33,380 nt of DNA, from the NCBI GenBank assembly GCA_020848375.1, contig JADLAF010000234.1, positions 1 through 33,380 of the forward strand, read 5' to 3'. The position numbers and the translations under genes are program-made. Of this stretch, positions 24,408-32,217 are shown in pieces. This DNA comes from Ignavibacteriaceae bacterium (GTDB lineage Bacteria > Bacteroidota > Ignavibacteria > Ignavibacteriales > Ignavibacteriaceae). Position 1 is the first letter of the stretch. Every line of letters begins with the position of its first letter. The notes under the pieces are model-generated. The model was given only the letters and a program-made list of their open reading frames with translations. It ran no database searches and was not told where the DNA came from.

Positions 24408-25421
24408 TTAAATTTTTCGGCCGATGACTTCGGCAATTTTTCTGACCTGATCCATCAGTTCAGCAAACTGCGAAGGAAGCAGCGCCTGAGGTCCGTCTGA
24501 AAGTGCCTTTTCCGGCTCATGATGCACCTCAACCATGATACCGTCAGCGCCGGCTGCCACCGCTGCGCGCGCAAGGGGTATCACCTTATCCCGCAGACCC
24601 ACAGCATGTGAAGGGTCAGCTATTATCGGGAGGTGACTCCGTTTCTGCACAACAGGGATGGCTGAAAGATCAAAGGTGTTGCGTGTGTATGTTTCAAAAG
24701 TACGGATGCCGCGCTCACAAAGAATTACTTCCTTATTTCCGCCGGAAAGTATATACTCAGCCGACATCAGCAGTTCTTCTATGGTGCCGGAAAGTCCGCG
24801 TTTCAGCAGTACCGGTTTGCCGACTTTTCCAAGTTCCTTAAGCAGAGAGAAATTTTGCATATTCCTTGCCCCAACCTGAAAGATATCAGTATATTTGCCA
24901 ACAAGTGCTATCTGAGCCGGTTCAAGTATTTCAGTCACCATCACCAGATTAAATGCATCCGCGGCTTTTCTCATTAACTGAAGACCTGTTTCACCAAGTC
25001 CCTGAAATGAGTAAGGTGATGAACGGGGTTTAAATGCCCCGCCGCGCAAAACTTTTCCTCCACTTTTAGCAACAATTTCAGCGAGCTTAAAGATTTGTTC
25101 TTCACTTTCGATCGAACAAGGACCCGCCATTACAATAATTTCACTTCCGCCAATAACTACATCTTTTACTTTAATCAGCGTATTTTCCTTCTGGAAAGAA
25201 CGGCTGGCCAATTTAAATGGCTCGGTTATGCGATAGACTTCAGAGACACCATCAAGTAGTTTTACTTTGCGTGTATCAAAGTCTGTGCGTACTCCTATGG
25301 CTCCGAGCACAATCTGCTCTTCACCTGTGGACTTATGCACTGCAAAACCATAGTCTTCAAGATGTTTAATTACATTTTCTAATTGTTCCTGCGAGGCGTT
25401 CTTATCAAGAACTACTACCAA
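24408..25421 (-). CDS. aroF: 3-deoxy-7-phosphoheptulonate (DAHP) synthase, type I-beta with N-terminal regulatory domain
   Basis: This 337-residue enzyme condenses phosphoenolpyruvate and erythrose 4-phosphate, the first step of the shikimate pathway. The catalytic (beta/alpha)8 barrel shows VMAGPCSIES (97-106), RGGAFKPRSSPYSFQGLG, VGARNMQN, VLLKRG, ILCERGIRTF and IIADPSHAVGLR. A ferredoxin-like ~70-residue N-terminal domain (VVVLDKNASQEQLENVIKHLEDYGF) precedes it, as in Thermotoga-type enzymes where it mediates tyrosine feedback. The TTG start is supported by GGAG six bases upstream and by the family's usual opening (hydrophobic run, then LxKNA). The DUF1684 stop is 15 bases upstream. A terminator follows, so it is the last gene of the mutS operon. 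Confidence 0.95.
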   Translation of the reverse strand: MVVVLDKNASQEQLENVIKHLEDYGFAVHKSTGEEQIVLGAIGVRTDFDTRKVKLLDGVSEVYRITEPFKLASRSFQKENTLIKVKDVVIGGSEIIVMAGPCSIESEEQIFKLAEIVAKSGGKVLRGGAFKPRSSPYSFQGLGETGLQLMRKAADAFNLVMVTEILEPAQIALVGKYTDIFQVGARNMQNFSLLKELGKVGKPVLLKRGLSGTIEELLMSAEYILSGGNKEVILCERGIRTFETYTRNTFDLSAIPVVQKRSHLPIIADPSHAVGLRDKVIPLARAAVAAGADGIMVEVHHEPEKALSDGPQALLPSQFAELMDQVRKIAEVIGRKI

Positions 25422-25436
25422 TTCATACTCCGGTGT

Positions 25437-26066
25437 TTAATCGTGAAATTTCTTTTCCCCTGCCTCTATGGCAAGCGGAAGATAATCCTCTTTATGAGGG
25501 ATTGCGCAGGAATACCTGCTGCTGTATGCACAATACGGGTTGTAAGCCAGATTAAAGTCAATAGTGTATTCATGATCTGAATCTGAATTCAGTTCAAGAT
25601 CTATATATCTGCCTACGCCGTAGGTTTCTTTCCCTGTTGTTTCATCGGTAAACCAGAGAGATGCATACTCCTCTCCGGTTCTTGATCTCCCCTTATATAC
25701 ATTAATTTGATATTCCATATTTCTGAAGTTCCAGATGAAGTATCCATACCGAAGATATTTCCTCTCCTCCCCTTTCGTCCCGAGTATCACAACGGTATCC
25801 TGCTGCTCATACTGCTTAAGTACAGAGCTAAACTTAAAAGCCGGATCAACCGGATAGTATTTCAGCGGAGCCCAGTGCGCGGCTGTATCCTGAACAAAAG
25901 GAGACCCGGGAGATGATTTCATCTCAACATCCTTGTTCTTGCGGAAAGCATCAACTTCACTGATATAAATTTTATCAGCTTCTGAAAGTCTGTCACCGCA
26001 TCCGGCAGCAGCCATTATCAGAAGCAGAAACATTGCTCTCTTAATACATATTTCTGATTTTTTCAT
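25437..26066 (-). CDS. DUF1684 family lipoprotein
   Basis: This 209-residue predicted lipoprotein has a lipobox AAAGC with Cys23 after a hydrophobic stretch (RAMFLLLIMAAAGC). The DUF1684 core is clear: YPVDPAFKF, KYLRYGYFIW, SLWFTDETTGKETYGVGRYIDLEL, and the hallmark IDFNLAYNPYCAYSSRYSCAIPHKEDYLPLAIEAGEK. The biochemical role of the family is unknown, though the conserved NPYCAY...YSC...P segment suggests a binding site with two or three cysteines. It is sandwiched between mutS (6-base gap) and aroF (15-base gap), so it shares their transcript though no functional link is obvious. Confidence 0.92.
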   Translation of the reverse strand: MKKSEICIKRAMFLLLIMAAAGCGDRLSEADKIYISEVDAFRKNKDVEMKSSPGSPFVQDTAAHWAPLKYYPVDPAFKFSSVLKQYEQQDTVVILGTKGEERKYLRYGYFIWNFRNMEYQINVYKGRSRTGEEYASLWFTDETTGKETYGVGRYIDLELNSDSDHEYTIDFNLAYNPYCAYSSRYSCAIPHKEDYLPLAIEAGEKKFHD

Positions 26067-26072
26067 TTTGTG

Positions 26073-28688
26073 TTATTCCTGTTCTTTCAAACTTTTCTTC
26101 AGCTCGTAAAGTTCATTAAGAGCATTAAGCGGAGTAAGAGAATCTATCTGCAGGTCATCAATCCGTTTTCTTAGTTTGTCATCTTTCACCTCAAACAAAC
26201 TCATCTGTAGTTCATCCTGTTGTTCAGCAGCTTTACGGATTCTTTCTTTTTTCTCAAGGTGCGGGGTCAGTTCCTTGGATTCAAGATTTGCAAGAATCTC
26301 CTTTGCGCGGGTGGTGACGTATTTCGGAAGTCCGGCCATCTGCGCCACCTGAATTCCGTAGCTGTGGTCTGCCTGTCCTGCGCTCACTTTATGTAAAAAG
26401 ATTACGCGGTCACCATGTTCAACCACTTCCACTTTATAATTTTTGATTCTCGGAAACAGATCAGCCATTTCATTAATTTCATGGTAGTGTGTTGCAAAGA
26501 GCGTTTTGGCAGCAATCTTACTGTTGTCGTGTATATATTCGGTTATTGCCCAGGCAATACTCAGCCCGTCAAAGGTGCTTGTGCCGCGGCCAATTTCATC
26601 AAGCAAAATGAGACTGTGCGACGTGGCGTTGTTAAGGATATTAGCTGCCTCCTGCATTTCAACAAGGAACGTACTTTCACCTGCAGAGATATTATCTGAT
26701 GCACCTACTCTGGTGAAAATGCGGTCAATAACTCCGAGATGAGCTTTTTTCGCGGGGACAAACGAACCAATCTGAGCAAGCAACACAATCAGACCTGTCT
26801 GCCGCAGATACACGGACTTACCTGCCATATTTGGTCCGGTAAGCAGAATGATCTGAGCATCCTCATTATTCAGATGACAGGAGTTTGGCGTGAATTTTTC
26901 TCCTGGCTTCAGAATTCGTTCAACAACAGGATGCCGGCCGTCAATTATTTCAAGCATACCGCTTTCATCAAGCTCCGGCTTTATATAATTATATGCTTCA
27001 GCACACTCAGCAAATGAGAGATAACAGTCAATCCGCGCTATTGCCTGAGCATTCATCTGTATTTTTTCTGAGTAGGTGGCCGCAGTAATGCGCAGCTCAT
27101 TAAATAACTGATATTCAAGCTCGGCAATCTTTTCATCCGCCGTCAGGATTTTATCCTCATACTCCTTAAGCTCCGGAGTTATATATCTTTCCGAACTGAC
27201 TAAGGTCTGCTTCCGTATATAATCACCCGGCACTTTGTCTTTATTGGCGTTGCTGATTTCAATATAGTAGCCAAATACTTTATTATAACTTACTTTGAGA
27301 GAGCCGATGCCTGTGCGCTCACGTTCATCTTTCTGAAGGCGGGCAATCCAGTCCTTACCATGAAAGGAAAGATCACGCAGCTCATCAAGCTCCGGACTGA
27401 ACCCGGCGCGTATATATCCCCCCTCTCCCAATGATGCAGGCGGATTGTCAGTCAACGTTGTTTCAATTTTCTGAACAAGCTCTTTCAGATCATAAAGCAA
27501 AGTACTCATAGAAGAAATGACCAGCTCTGATGACTGTAACAGCCGTCCTGCAATAAGCGGAAGTTTTTCTAATGAATTTTTAAGCGCGCTCAGGTCTCTG
27601 GGAGTTGCCCGTCCTGTGCAGATTTTGGAAGTCAGACGTTCGAGATCGCCAATTTCTTTTAGTTCCTCCCGCAGTGCTGAACGGAGTTCCTTCTGCTTAT
27701 AAAATCCTTCAATGATATTCTGCCTCTGAAGAATCGGTTCAAGTTTCCTCAGCGGAGCGCTTACCCATCTCTTTAAAAGCCGCGCACCCATAGGGGTCTC
27801 GGTTTTATCCAGAATGGAAATAAGTGTTCCCTCCCTGCTTCCATCCTGCATTGAGTATATAATCTCGAGATTACGTTTGGTGGAGCGGTCAAGCTGCATG
27901 AAGTCAGACGGATTATATATCAGCACCTTGTTAAGATGTGAGGGGTTTGCCTTCTGCGTTTCGCGCAGGTAATGAATAATCACACCTGAAGCCGAAAGTC
28001 CGGCGGTCAGTTGTTCAATACCAAATCCTTTTAAACTGACGGTTTTGAATTGCAGCAAAAGCTGCTCGGTGGCATAATCCTGATTATAGACCCAGTCGTC
28101 AATTTTAGTAAAGCGGGCAGGTATTTCAATTTCTGCATAGAGAGACTTTATAATTTCAATATCCGTTTTACGCGCAAGAATTTCAGCAGGTGAAATCAGT
28201 TCAATCTGATCACGCAGAGTCTGGCGGTGCACCTCATAAGCGTAAAATTCGCCTGTTGATATATCGCAAAATGAAAGTCCGGCTGCATCCCCTGAAATCA
28301 TAACGGCCAGGAGGTAATTATTTTTTTTGTGGTCAAGCAGTTTTTCTGAGAAGGCAACGCCGGGGGTAACCATTTCAGTTACTTCACGCTTTACGATACC
28401 CTTGGCAAGTTTGGGGTCTTCCATCTGCTCGCAGATTGCAACTCGTAACCCAGCTCGCACCAGTTTTGGCAGGTAAGTATCAAGCGCATGATGCGGGAAT
28501 CCGGCCAGCGGAACATCCCCCGCCGCCCCGTTTGACCGCCTGGTCAGAGTAATGCCCAGCACGCGGGATGCGGTTTTGGCATCCTCGGCAAAAGTCTCAT
28601 AGAAATCACCAATCCTGAACAGCAGAACTGCATCAGGGTGCGACTCCTTGATCTTATGGTACTGAAGCATTAAAGGGGTCGAACTCAT
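26073..28688 (-). CDS. mutS: DNA mismatch repair protein MutS
   Basis: This 871-residue MutS would recognise mismatches and recruit MutL. The mismatch-reading Phe-x-Glu is Phe29-Tyr-Glu31 in GDFYETF, which marks MutS1. Connector, lever and clamp regions follow in order. The ATPase has Walker A GPNMAGKS (618-625), LVEMQEAANIL, Walker B LILLDEIGRGTSTFDG (693-708) and FATHYHEI (731-738). A helix-turn-helix and a C-terminal dimerisation segment (LQIDSLTPLNALNELYELKKSL) complete it. Its length is normal and nothing is missing. A good promoter candidate lies directly upstream. It begins an operon with DUF1684 and aroF. Confidence 0.98.
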   Translation of the reverse strand: MSSTPLMLQYHKIKESHPDAVLLFRIGDFYETFAEDAKTASRVLGITLTRRSNGAAGDVPLAGFPHHALDTYLPKLVRAGLRVAICEQMEDPKLAKGIVKREVTEMVTPGVAFSEKLLDHKKNNYLLAVMISGDAAGLSFCDISTGEFYAYEVHRQTLRDQIELISPAEILARKTDIEIIKSLYAEIEIPARFTKIDDWVYNQDYATEQLLLQFKTVSLKGFGIEQLTAGLSASGVIIHYLRETQKANPSHLNKVLIYNPSDFMQLDRSTKRNLEIIYSMQDGSREGTLISILDKTETPMGARLLKRWVSAPLRKLEPILQRQNIIEGFYKQKELRSALREELKEIGDLERLTSKICTGRATPRDLSALKNSLEKLPLIAGRLLQSSELVISSMSTLLYDLKELVQKIETTLTDNPPASLGEGGYIRAGFSPELDELRDLSFHGKDWIARLQKDERERTGIGSLKVSYNKVFGYYIEISNANKDKVPGDYIRKQTLVSSERYITPELKEYEDKILTADEKIAELEYQLFNELRITAATYSEKIQMNAQAIARIDCYLSFAECAEAYNYIKPELDESGMLEIIDGRHPVVERILKPGEKFTPNSCHLNNEDAQIILLTGPNMAGKSVYLRQTGLIVLLAQIGSFVPAKKAHLGVIDRIFTRVGASDNISAGESTFLVEMQEAANILNNATSHSLILLDEIGRGTSTFDGLSIAWAITEYIHDNSKIAAKTLFATHYHEINEMADLFPRIKNYKVEVVEHGDRVIFLHKVSAGQADHSYGIQVAQMAGLPKYVTTRAKEILANLESKELTPHLEKKERIRKAAEQQDELQMSLFEVKDDKLRKRIDDLQIDSLTPLNALNELYELKKSLKEQE

Positions 28689-28706
28689 AGACTTACATTA
28701 AAACAA

Positions 28707-28735
28707 ACTTTAAATGTACCTCTAAAATGGGTCAA
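28707..28735 (-). promoter_or_regulatory. Candidate promoter of the mutS operon
   Basis: On the minus strand TTGACC (28735-28730) and TAAAGT (28712-28707) are 17 bases apart. The second box also reads TAAAGTTTG, close to the Bacteroidota-type -7 element. The 5' leader before the mutS ATG would be about 12 bases. Confidence 0.5.
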
Positions 28736-28774
28736 TTTCAATGAAGTAAGAAGAGCGAAGTATGAAATTTGAAT

Positions 28775-28930
28775 TGCAATTGCAGCACAGTCACAGATTG
28801 GCAGCAAACATGATTTCCCCTCTACAACCCCACCGCAGAGCAGTCATGGGATGGAGACTGTTTACATTTCACACCTTTGGCGTCTGGACACACGCCCGTT
28901 CACCCGCCTTGACCCTATTGCGGTCACCGC
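28775..28930. promoter_or_regulatory. Palindromes upstream of mutS
   Basis: The 257-base gap 28689-28945 has no convincing gene. It holds a 10-base palindrome TGCAATTGCA (28775-28784). At its far end it has GCGGTCACCGC (28920-28930), which overlaps a TGACC/GGTCA inverted repeat (28910-28914 and 28922-28926). These might be operators, or the second might be a 3' hairpin of the membrane-protein gene. Confidence 0.3.
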
Positions 28931-28945
28931 TCGGAAGTTGTATCT

Positions 28946-29647
28946 TCAATCGTACTTATTTGGCGTGAAAATCATTCCTCTGTTTGAGGCATTTTTGAGT
29001 ACCTGATGGGTGAAAATCTCGACTGCAATCTTTAGAAACTGAAGCAAAATCAGCATCATAACCGGCGCGCCAAATGCCAGCAGCAAAAAAGAACCAAAAA
29101 TCGCAACAAACTGCTGCACAAATATCCTGGGATAGGGTATAAACATCATCAGCACCGGACTGGCATCCTTATATGCTTTAGGGGCGATGTAATCGAACCA
29201 AAGACTCACCCCGTGCGTTATCACTATTGAAGCCACAGCATAGTGCATAAATTCATTTTCAATAATGTAACCGATGAAGGCATCCAGTCCGTCCGCAGGG
29301 CTCACCATCGGTAGGATTATGGTAATCTGTCCGAAATTAAACATATTATAATGCACCAGGAAAAACAATACAATGAATATCCTCCCGCCAATTGAACCAG
29401 ACGGTGCAGAAGCAGAATTATCATTCGGATTCTTCTGCGCCAGCAGTATTTTCGGAACATTCAGCAGCCCGATAATCACCGTTTCCGTGATATATATAAA
29501 AATTATATTAGCAGCATCAAATCCGAAAAAGAGGACTCCTATAACCGGCATCAGATTATGAATAATGATGAACCAGCTTGTAGTGTCAAAATCCAGATCG
29601 GAAACCATTCCGCCAAGTGACTTGTAGTCTTTATTTAAATCTATCAT
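28946..29647 (-). CDS. DUF6498-like integral membrane protein
   Basis: This 233-residue protein has about five or six predicted transmembrane helices: near 25-57, 84-112, 124-145, 163-180 and 180-212. The segments NLMPVIGVLFFGFDAANIIFIYITETVIIGLLNVPKI and FFLVHYNMFNFGQ match the pattern of DUF6498 proteins (a Glu in the second helix and an HYxxF motif). The function is unknown. It is divergent from the POT-like transporter gene (163-base gap) and lies upstream of mutS in the same direction, but 257 bases away, so it is probably its own transcript. The final stretch (VLKNASNRGMIFTPNKYD) is soluble. Confidence 0.72.
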   Translation of the reverse strand: MIDLNKDYKSLGGMVSDLDFDTTSWFIIIHNLMPVIGVLFFGFDAANIIFIYITETVIIGLLNVPKILLAQKNPNDNSASAPSGSIGGRIFIVLFFLVHYNMFNFGQITIILPMVSPADGLDAFIGYIIENEFMHYAVASIVITHGVSLWFDYIAPKAYKDASPVLMMFIPYPRIFVQQFVAIFGSFLLLAFGAPVMMLILLQFLKIAVEIFTHQVLKNASNRGMIFTPNKYD

Positions 29648-29810
29648 CTTTCCTTCGGCTGAAGATTGTTATTAATTCGCAGTTACTTTAGAACTTATAC
29701 TACGCTCGAATAAAAAATGTTCTGCTCTCCACCTTATGTTTCTCAATTCTGCCTTAATATTGTCGCAAAATAGGTATTTTACCCAAATGTTTTACCATTT
29801 TTAGAGAGTT

Positions 29811-31133
29811 ATGACGTCATCTACCTCAACTGAAAAAACAAAATTTCCTGCTTCATTCTGGACTGCAAACATTGTTGAACTTTTTGAACGCTCCGCCTAC
29901 TACGCCATTTTCATCGGAATCACCCTATATCTGACGAATGTTGTCGGCTTTAATGACATCTGGTCTGCGTGGATAAGCGGTGTATTCTCAGCCGGGCTTT
30001 ATTTTCTGCCCCCATTTGCCGGAGCGTATGCTGACCGGATTGGATTCAGAAAAGCACTCCTCCTGGCTTTTTTCCTGCTGGCAGTGGGTTATTTTTCACT
30101 TGGACTCTTTCCCTATAAAGCAATTGTCATTCCCTCACTCGTGATTGTAATGATCGGCGGTTCTTTTATTAAATCCGTTATTACCGGAACGGTTGCAGTA
30201 ACAACCGATGAGGCGAACAGAGCCCGCGGTTACTCCATATTTTACGCGATGGTAAACGTCGGTTCCTTCCTTGGTAAAACTTTTGCCTACCCGATTCGGC
30301 TTGAACTCGGTCTCGAAGCAGTAAACTATTACTCAGCCGCACTCTGCTTTGTGGCCCTCGCTGCTGTCTTCATGTATTACAAAGGAGTTGAGTCTAAGAG
30401 AGAAAAGAAGTCGGCGAAGGAAATTGTGGACGGCATGATCCGCGTAGTTAAAAACACCCGGCTGGTTGTTCTCATCCTGATCATAACCGGTTTCTGGATA
30501 ATTTTCCATCAGCTCTACGCCACGATGCCCAAGTATGTAATCCGGCTTGTCGGACAGTCTGCCTCCCCGGAGTGGATTGCAAACGTGAACCCTCTTGTGG
30601 TTGTAACATTTGTGATTGTGGTTAACAAAATCATGAAAAAGTATTCCGCCCTGAGCACAATGACCGTTGGGATGTTCATTATGCCGGTTTCTGCTCTGAT
30701 CATGGCCGCGAGTCCCTGGCTGACGGGAATCACAGGAACCGAAATCAGCATCTTCGGATTTTTTAATGCTCACCCGGTCACCGTAATGATGATCATAGGA
30801 ATTATCTTTCAGGCACTGGCAGAGTGTTTCATCAGCCCCCGTTATCTTGAGTTCTTCTCGCTCCAGGCACCCAAAGGAGAGGAAGGATTATACCTTGGCT
30901 TCGGCCACCTCCACTCATTTTTAGCATCATTACTCGGCTTTGGCATCTCCGGCTACCTGCTAACAATGTACTGCCCCGACCCGGCAACTCTGACTGCTGA
31001 ACAGGCGCTCACTGCTTATGACAGTGCTTACATGATCTGGGTGATTTTTGCGGCTATTGGTCTGGTTTCTGCTTTAGCGCTTATTGCTTATGGAAAGTAC
31101 TACGGCTACGGAACTCACGCGCAGGAGAAATAA
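29811..31133 (+). CDS. Major facilitator transporter, POT (proton-dependent oligopeptide) type
   Basis: This 440-residue inner-membrane transporter has about twelve helices. The first helix has Glu23-x2-Glu26-Arg27-x2-Tyr30-Tyr31 (VELFERSAYYA), which equals the ExxERxxYY proton/peptide signature of POT transporters. An MFS loop, AGAYADRIGFRKALL, lies between helices 2 and 3. Helix 4 carries GGSFIKSVITGTVAV and helix 5 NVGSFLGKTFAYPI. It is a little short for POT members. The substrate is probably small peptides or peptide-like compounds, but distant MFS relatives cannot be excluded. There is no close neighbour in the same direction (138-base gap to the next gene), and the upstream gap is shared with a divergent gene. 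Confidence 0.82.
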   Translation: MTSSTSTEKTKFPASFWTANIVELFERSAYYAIFIGITLYLTNVVGFNDIWSAWISGVFSAGLYFLPPFAGAYADRIGFRKALLLAFFLLAVGYFSLGLFPYKAIVIPSLVIVMIGGSFIKSVITGTVAVTTDEANRARGYSIFYAMVNVGSFLGKTFAYPIRLELGLEAVNYYSAALCFVALAAVFMYYKGVESKREKKSAKEIVDGMIRVVKNTRLVVLILIITGFWIIFHQLYATMPKYVIRLVGQSASPEWIANVNPLVVVTFVIVVNKIMKKYSALSTMTVGMFIMPVSALIMAASPWLTGITGTEISIFGFFNAHPVTVMMIIGIIFQALAECFISPRYLEFFSLQAPKGEEGLYLGFGHLHSFLASLLGFGISGYLLTMYCPDPATLTAEQALTAYDSAYMIWVIFAAIGLVSALALIAYGKYYGYGTHAQEK

Positions 31134-31221
31134 TCCCAAAAGGAGGATTTCCATCTGTTTTTTTAGTTTTAAGAATCGGAAGGAGCCGACTTCCCCTTTA
31201 ATCGTTTGTTAAATGAATGTT

Positions 31222-31249
31222 TTGCGGTACGGTTTTTGCACATTATGAT
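31222..31249 (+). promoter_or_regulatory. Candidate promoter of the 3-hydroxyacyl-CoA dehydrogenase gene
   Basis: TTGCGG (31222-31227) and TATGAT (31244-31249, five of six consensus bases) are 16 bases apart. Seen in Bacteroidota terms, TTTG (31221-31224) and TATGATTTG (31244-31252) are 19 apart. The ATG lies 20-odd bases downstream. Confidence 0.45.
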
Positions 31250-31271
31250 TTGTATTTAATTCGGATTTGGA

Positions 31272-32207
31272 ATGGAAGAAAAATTTAATTTTGAAGATTT
31301 AATAAAAAAGAGCCGTGTCTCTGATACTGAAATCATCAATCATGCAGCCATTATTGGAGGCGGACTGATGGGTCAGGGCATTGCCCAGACCATCGCTGCA
31401 TCAGGACTCGATGTTCTTATCATAGAAAAATCAGAGGAATCAGTTAAGCACGCCAGCGAGATGCTGGGTGATTCTATTGATCGTGAAATTAAGCGCTGGG
31501 CAATGACCCAGTCAGAGAAAAAAGCCATCATGAGCCGCATCAGATGGTCCGTTGACTCCAATGATCTGGCTGAGGCAGATGTGATTATTGAAGCAGTGGA
31601 TGAAAATTATGATCTGAAAGCTGGGATATTCAGAACGGCAGATAAAATTGCTAAACCTGAAACTATCTTTGTATCAAACACTTCAACACTCAGTCTTTCC
31701 AAACTGGCTGAGGAGACCAGACGGCCTGAAAAGATTATCGGAATGCACTTTCTGAACCCGGTTCCTAAAGTGCCCCTTGTCGAACTGGTTAAAGGTCTTA
31801 AAACCTCCAACTATACCGTAAAGACCATTCGCGATTTTGCAAAGCGGATCGGTAAGACCGCAGTTGAAGTTTATGAGTATCCCGGATTTGTAACCACCCG
31901 CGCCATCGTTCCTCTTCTGAACGAGGCAATGCACATTCTTCTTGAAGGTATTGCTTCAGCAAGAGATATTGACACTGCTATGAAACTCGGATATAACTTC
32001 CAATATGGTCCCCTTGAGATGGCTGATATGATGGGGCTTGATGAGGTGCTTGCCTGGATGGATACTCTCTGGAAAACCCTCGGCGAACCGAGATACCGCG
32101 CCTGCCCTATTTTAAGAAAATTAGTGCGCGAACGGAAACTTGGCAAAAAAACCGGCGAAGGTTTTTACAAGTATGATGATGATGGTAAAATAGTTCACTC
32201 TAATTGA
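31272..32207 (+). CDS. 3-hydroxyacyl-CoA (3-hydroxybutyryl-CoA) dehydrogenase
   Basis: This 311-residue NAD(P)-dependent enzyme interconverts 3-hydroxyacyl-CoA and 3-oxoacyl-CoA. The Rossmann motif is IIGGGLMGQGIAQ (27-39), preceded by an unusual 20-residue N-terminal extension (EEKFNFEDLIKKSRVSDTEI). SNTSTLSLSKLA and IGMHFLNPVPKVPLVELV carry the catalytic His159 and Glu171. The C-terminal dimerisation domain reads PGFVTTRAIVPLLNEAM, FQYGPLEMADMMGLD and RKLGKKTGEGFYKY. No enoyl-CoA hydratase domain is fused, so it is the stand-alone (Hbd-like) form. The ackA gene begins 10 bases after its stop, which suggests shared transcription and an acyl-CoA to acetate energy route. Confidence 0.94.
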   Translation: MEEKFNFEDLIKKSRVSDTEIINHAAIIGGGLMGQGIAQTIAASGLDVLIIEKSEESVKHASEMLGDSIDREIKRWAMTQSEKKAIMSRIRWSVDSNDLAEADVIIEAVDENYDLKAGIFRTADKIAKPETIFVSNTSTLSLSKLAEETRRPEKIIGMHFLNPVPKVPLVELVKGLKTSNYTVKTIRDFAKRIGKTAVEVYEYPGFVTTRAIVPLLNEAMHILLEGIASARDIDTAMKLGYNFQYGPLEMADMMGLDEVLAWMDTLWKTLGEPRYRACPILRKLVRERKLGKKTGEGFYKYDDDGKIVHSN

Positions 32208-32217
32208 AAGTTTAGTA

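Noticed and set aside
28762-28968. Plus-strand 68-residue open frame in the gap before mutS
   Set aside because: No recognisable domain, no good ribosome binding site, and it overlaps the 3' end of the membrane-protein gene. The composition is arginine/histidine-rich like a chance frame.
30333-30773. Minus-strand 146-residue frame inside the POT-like transporter
   Set aside because: Histidine/asparagine-rich antisense translation of membrane helices. No support.
31132-31164. Possible terminator after the POT-like transporter
   Set aside because: The AATCC/GGATT stem is only 5 bp and the T-run starts eight bases beyond it, so this is too weak to call.
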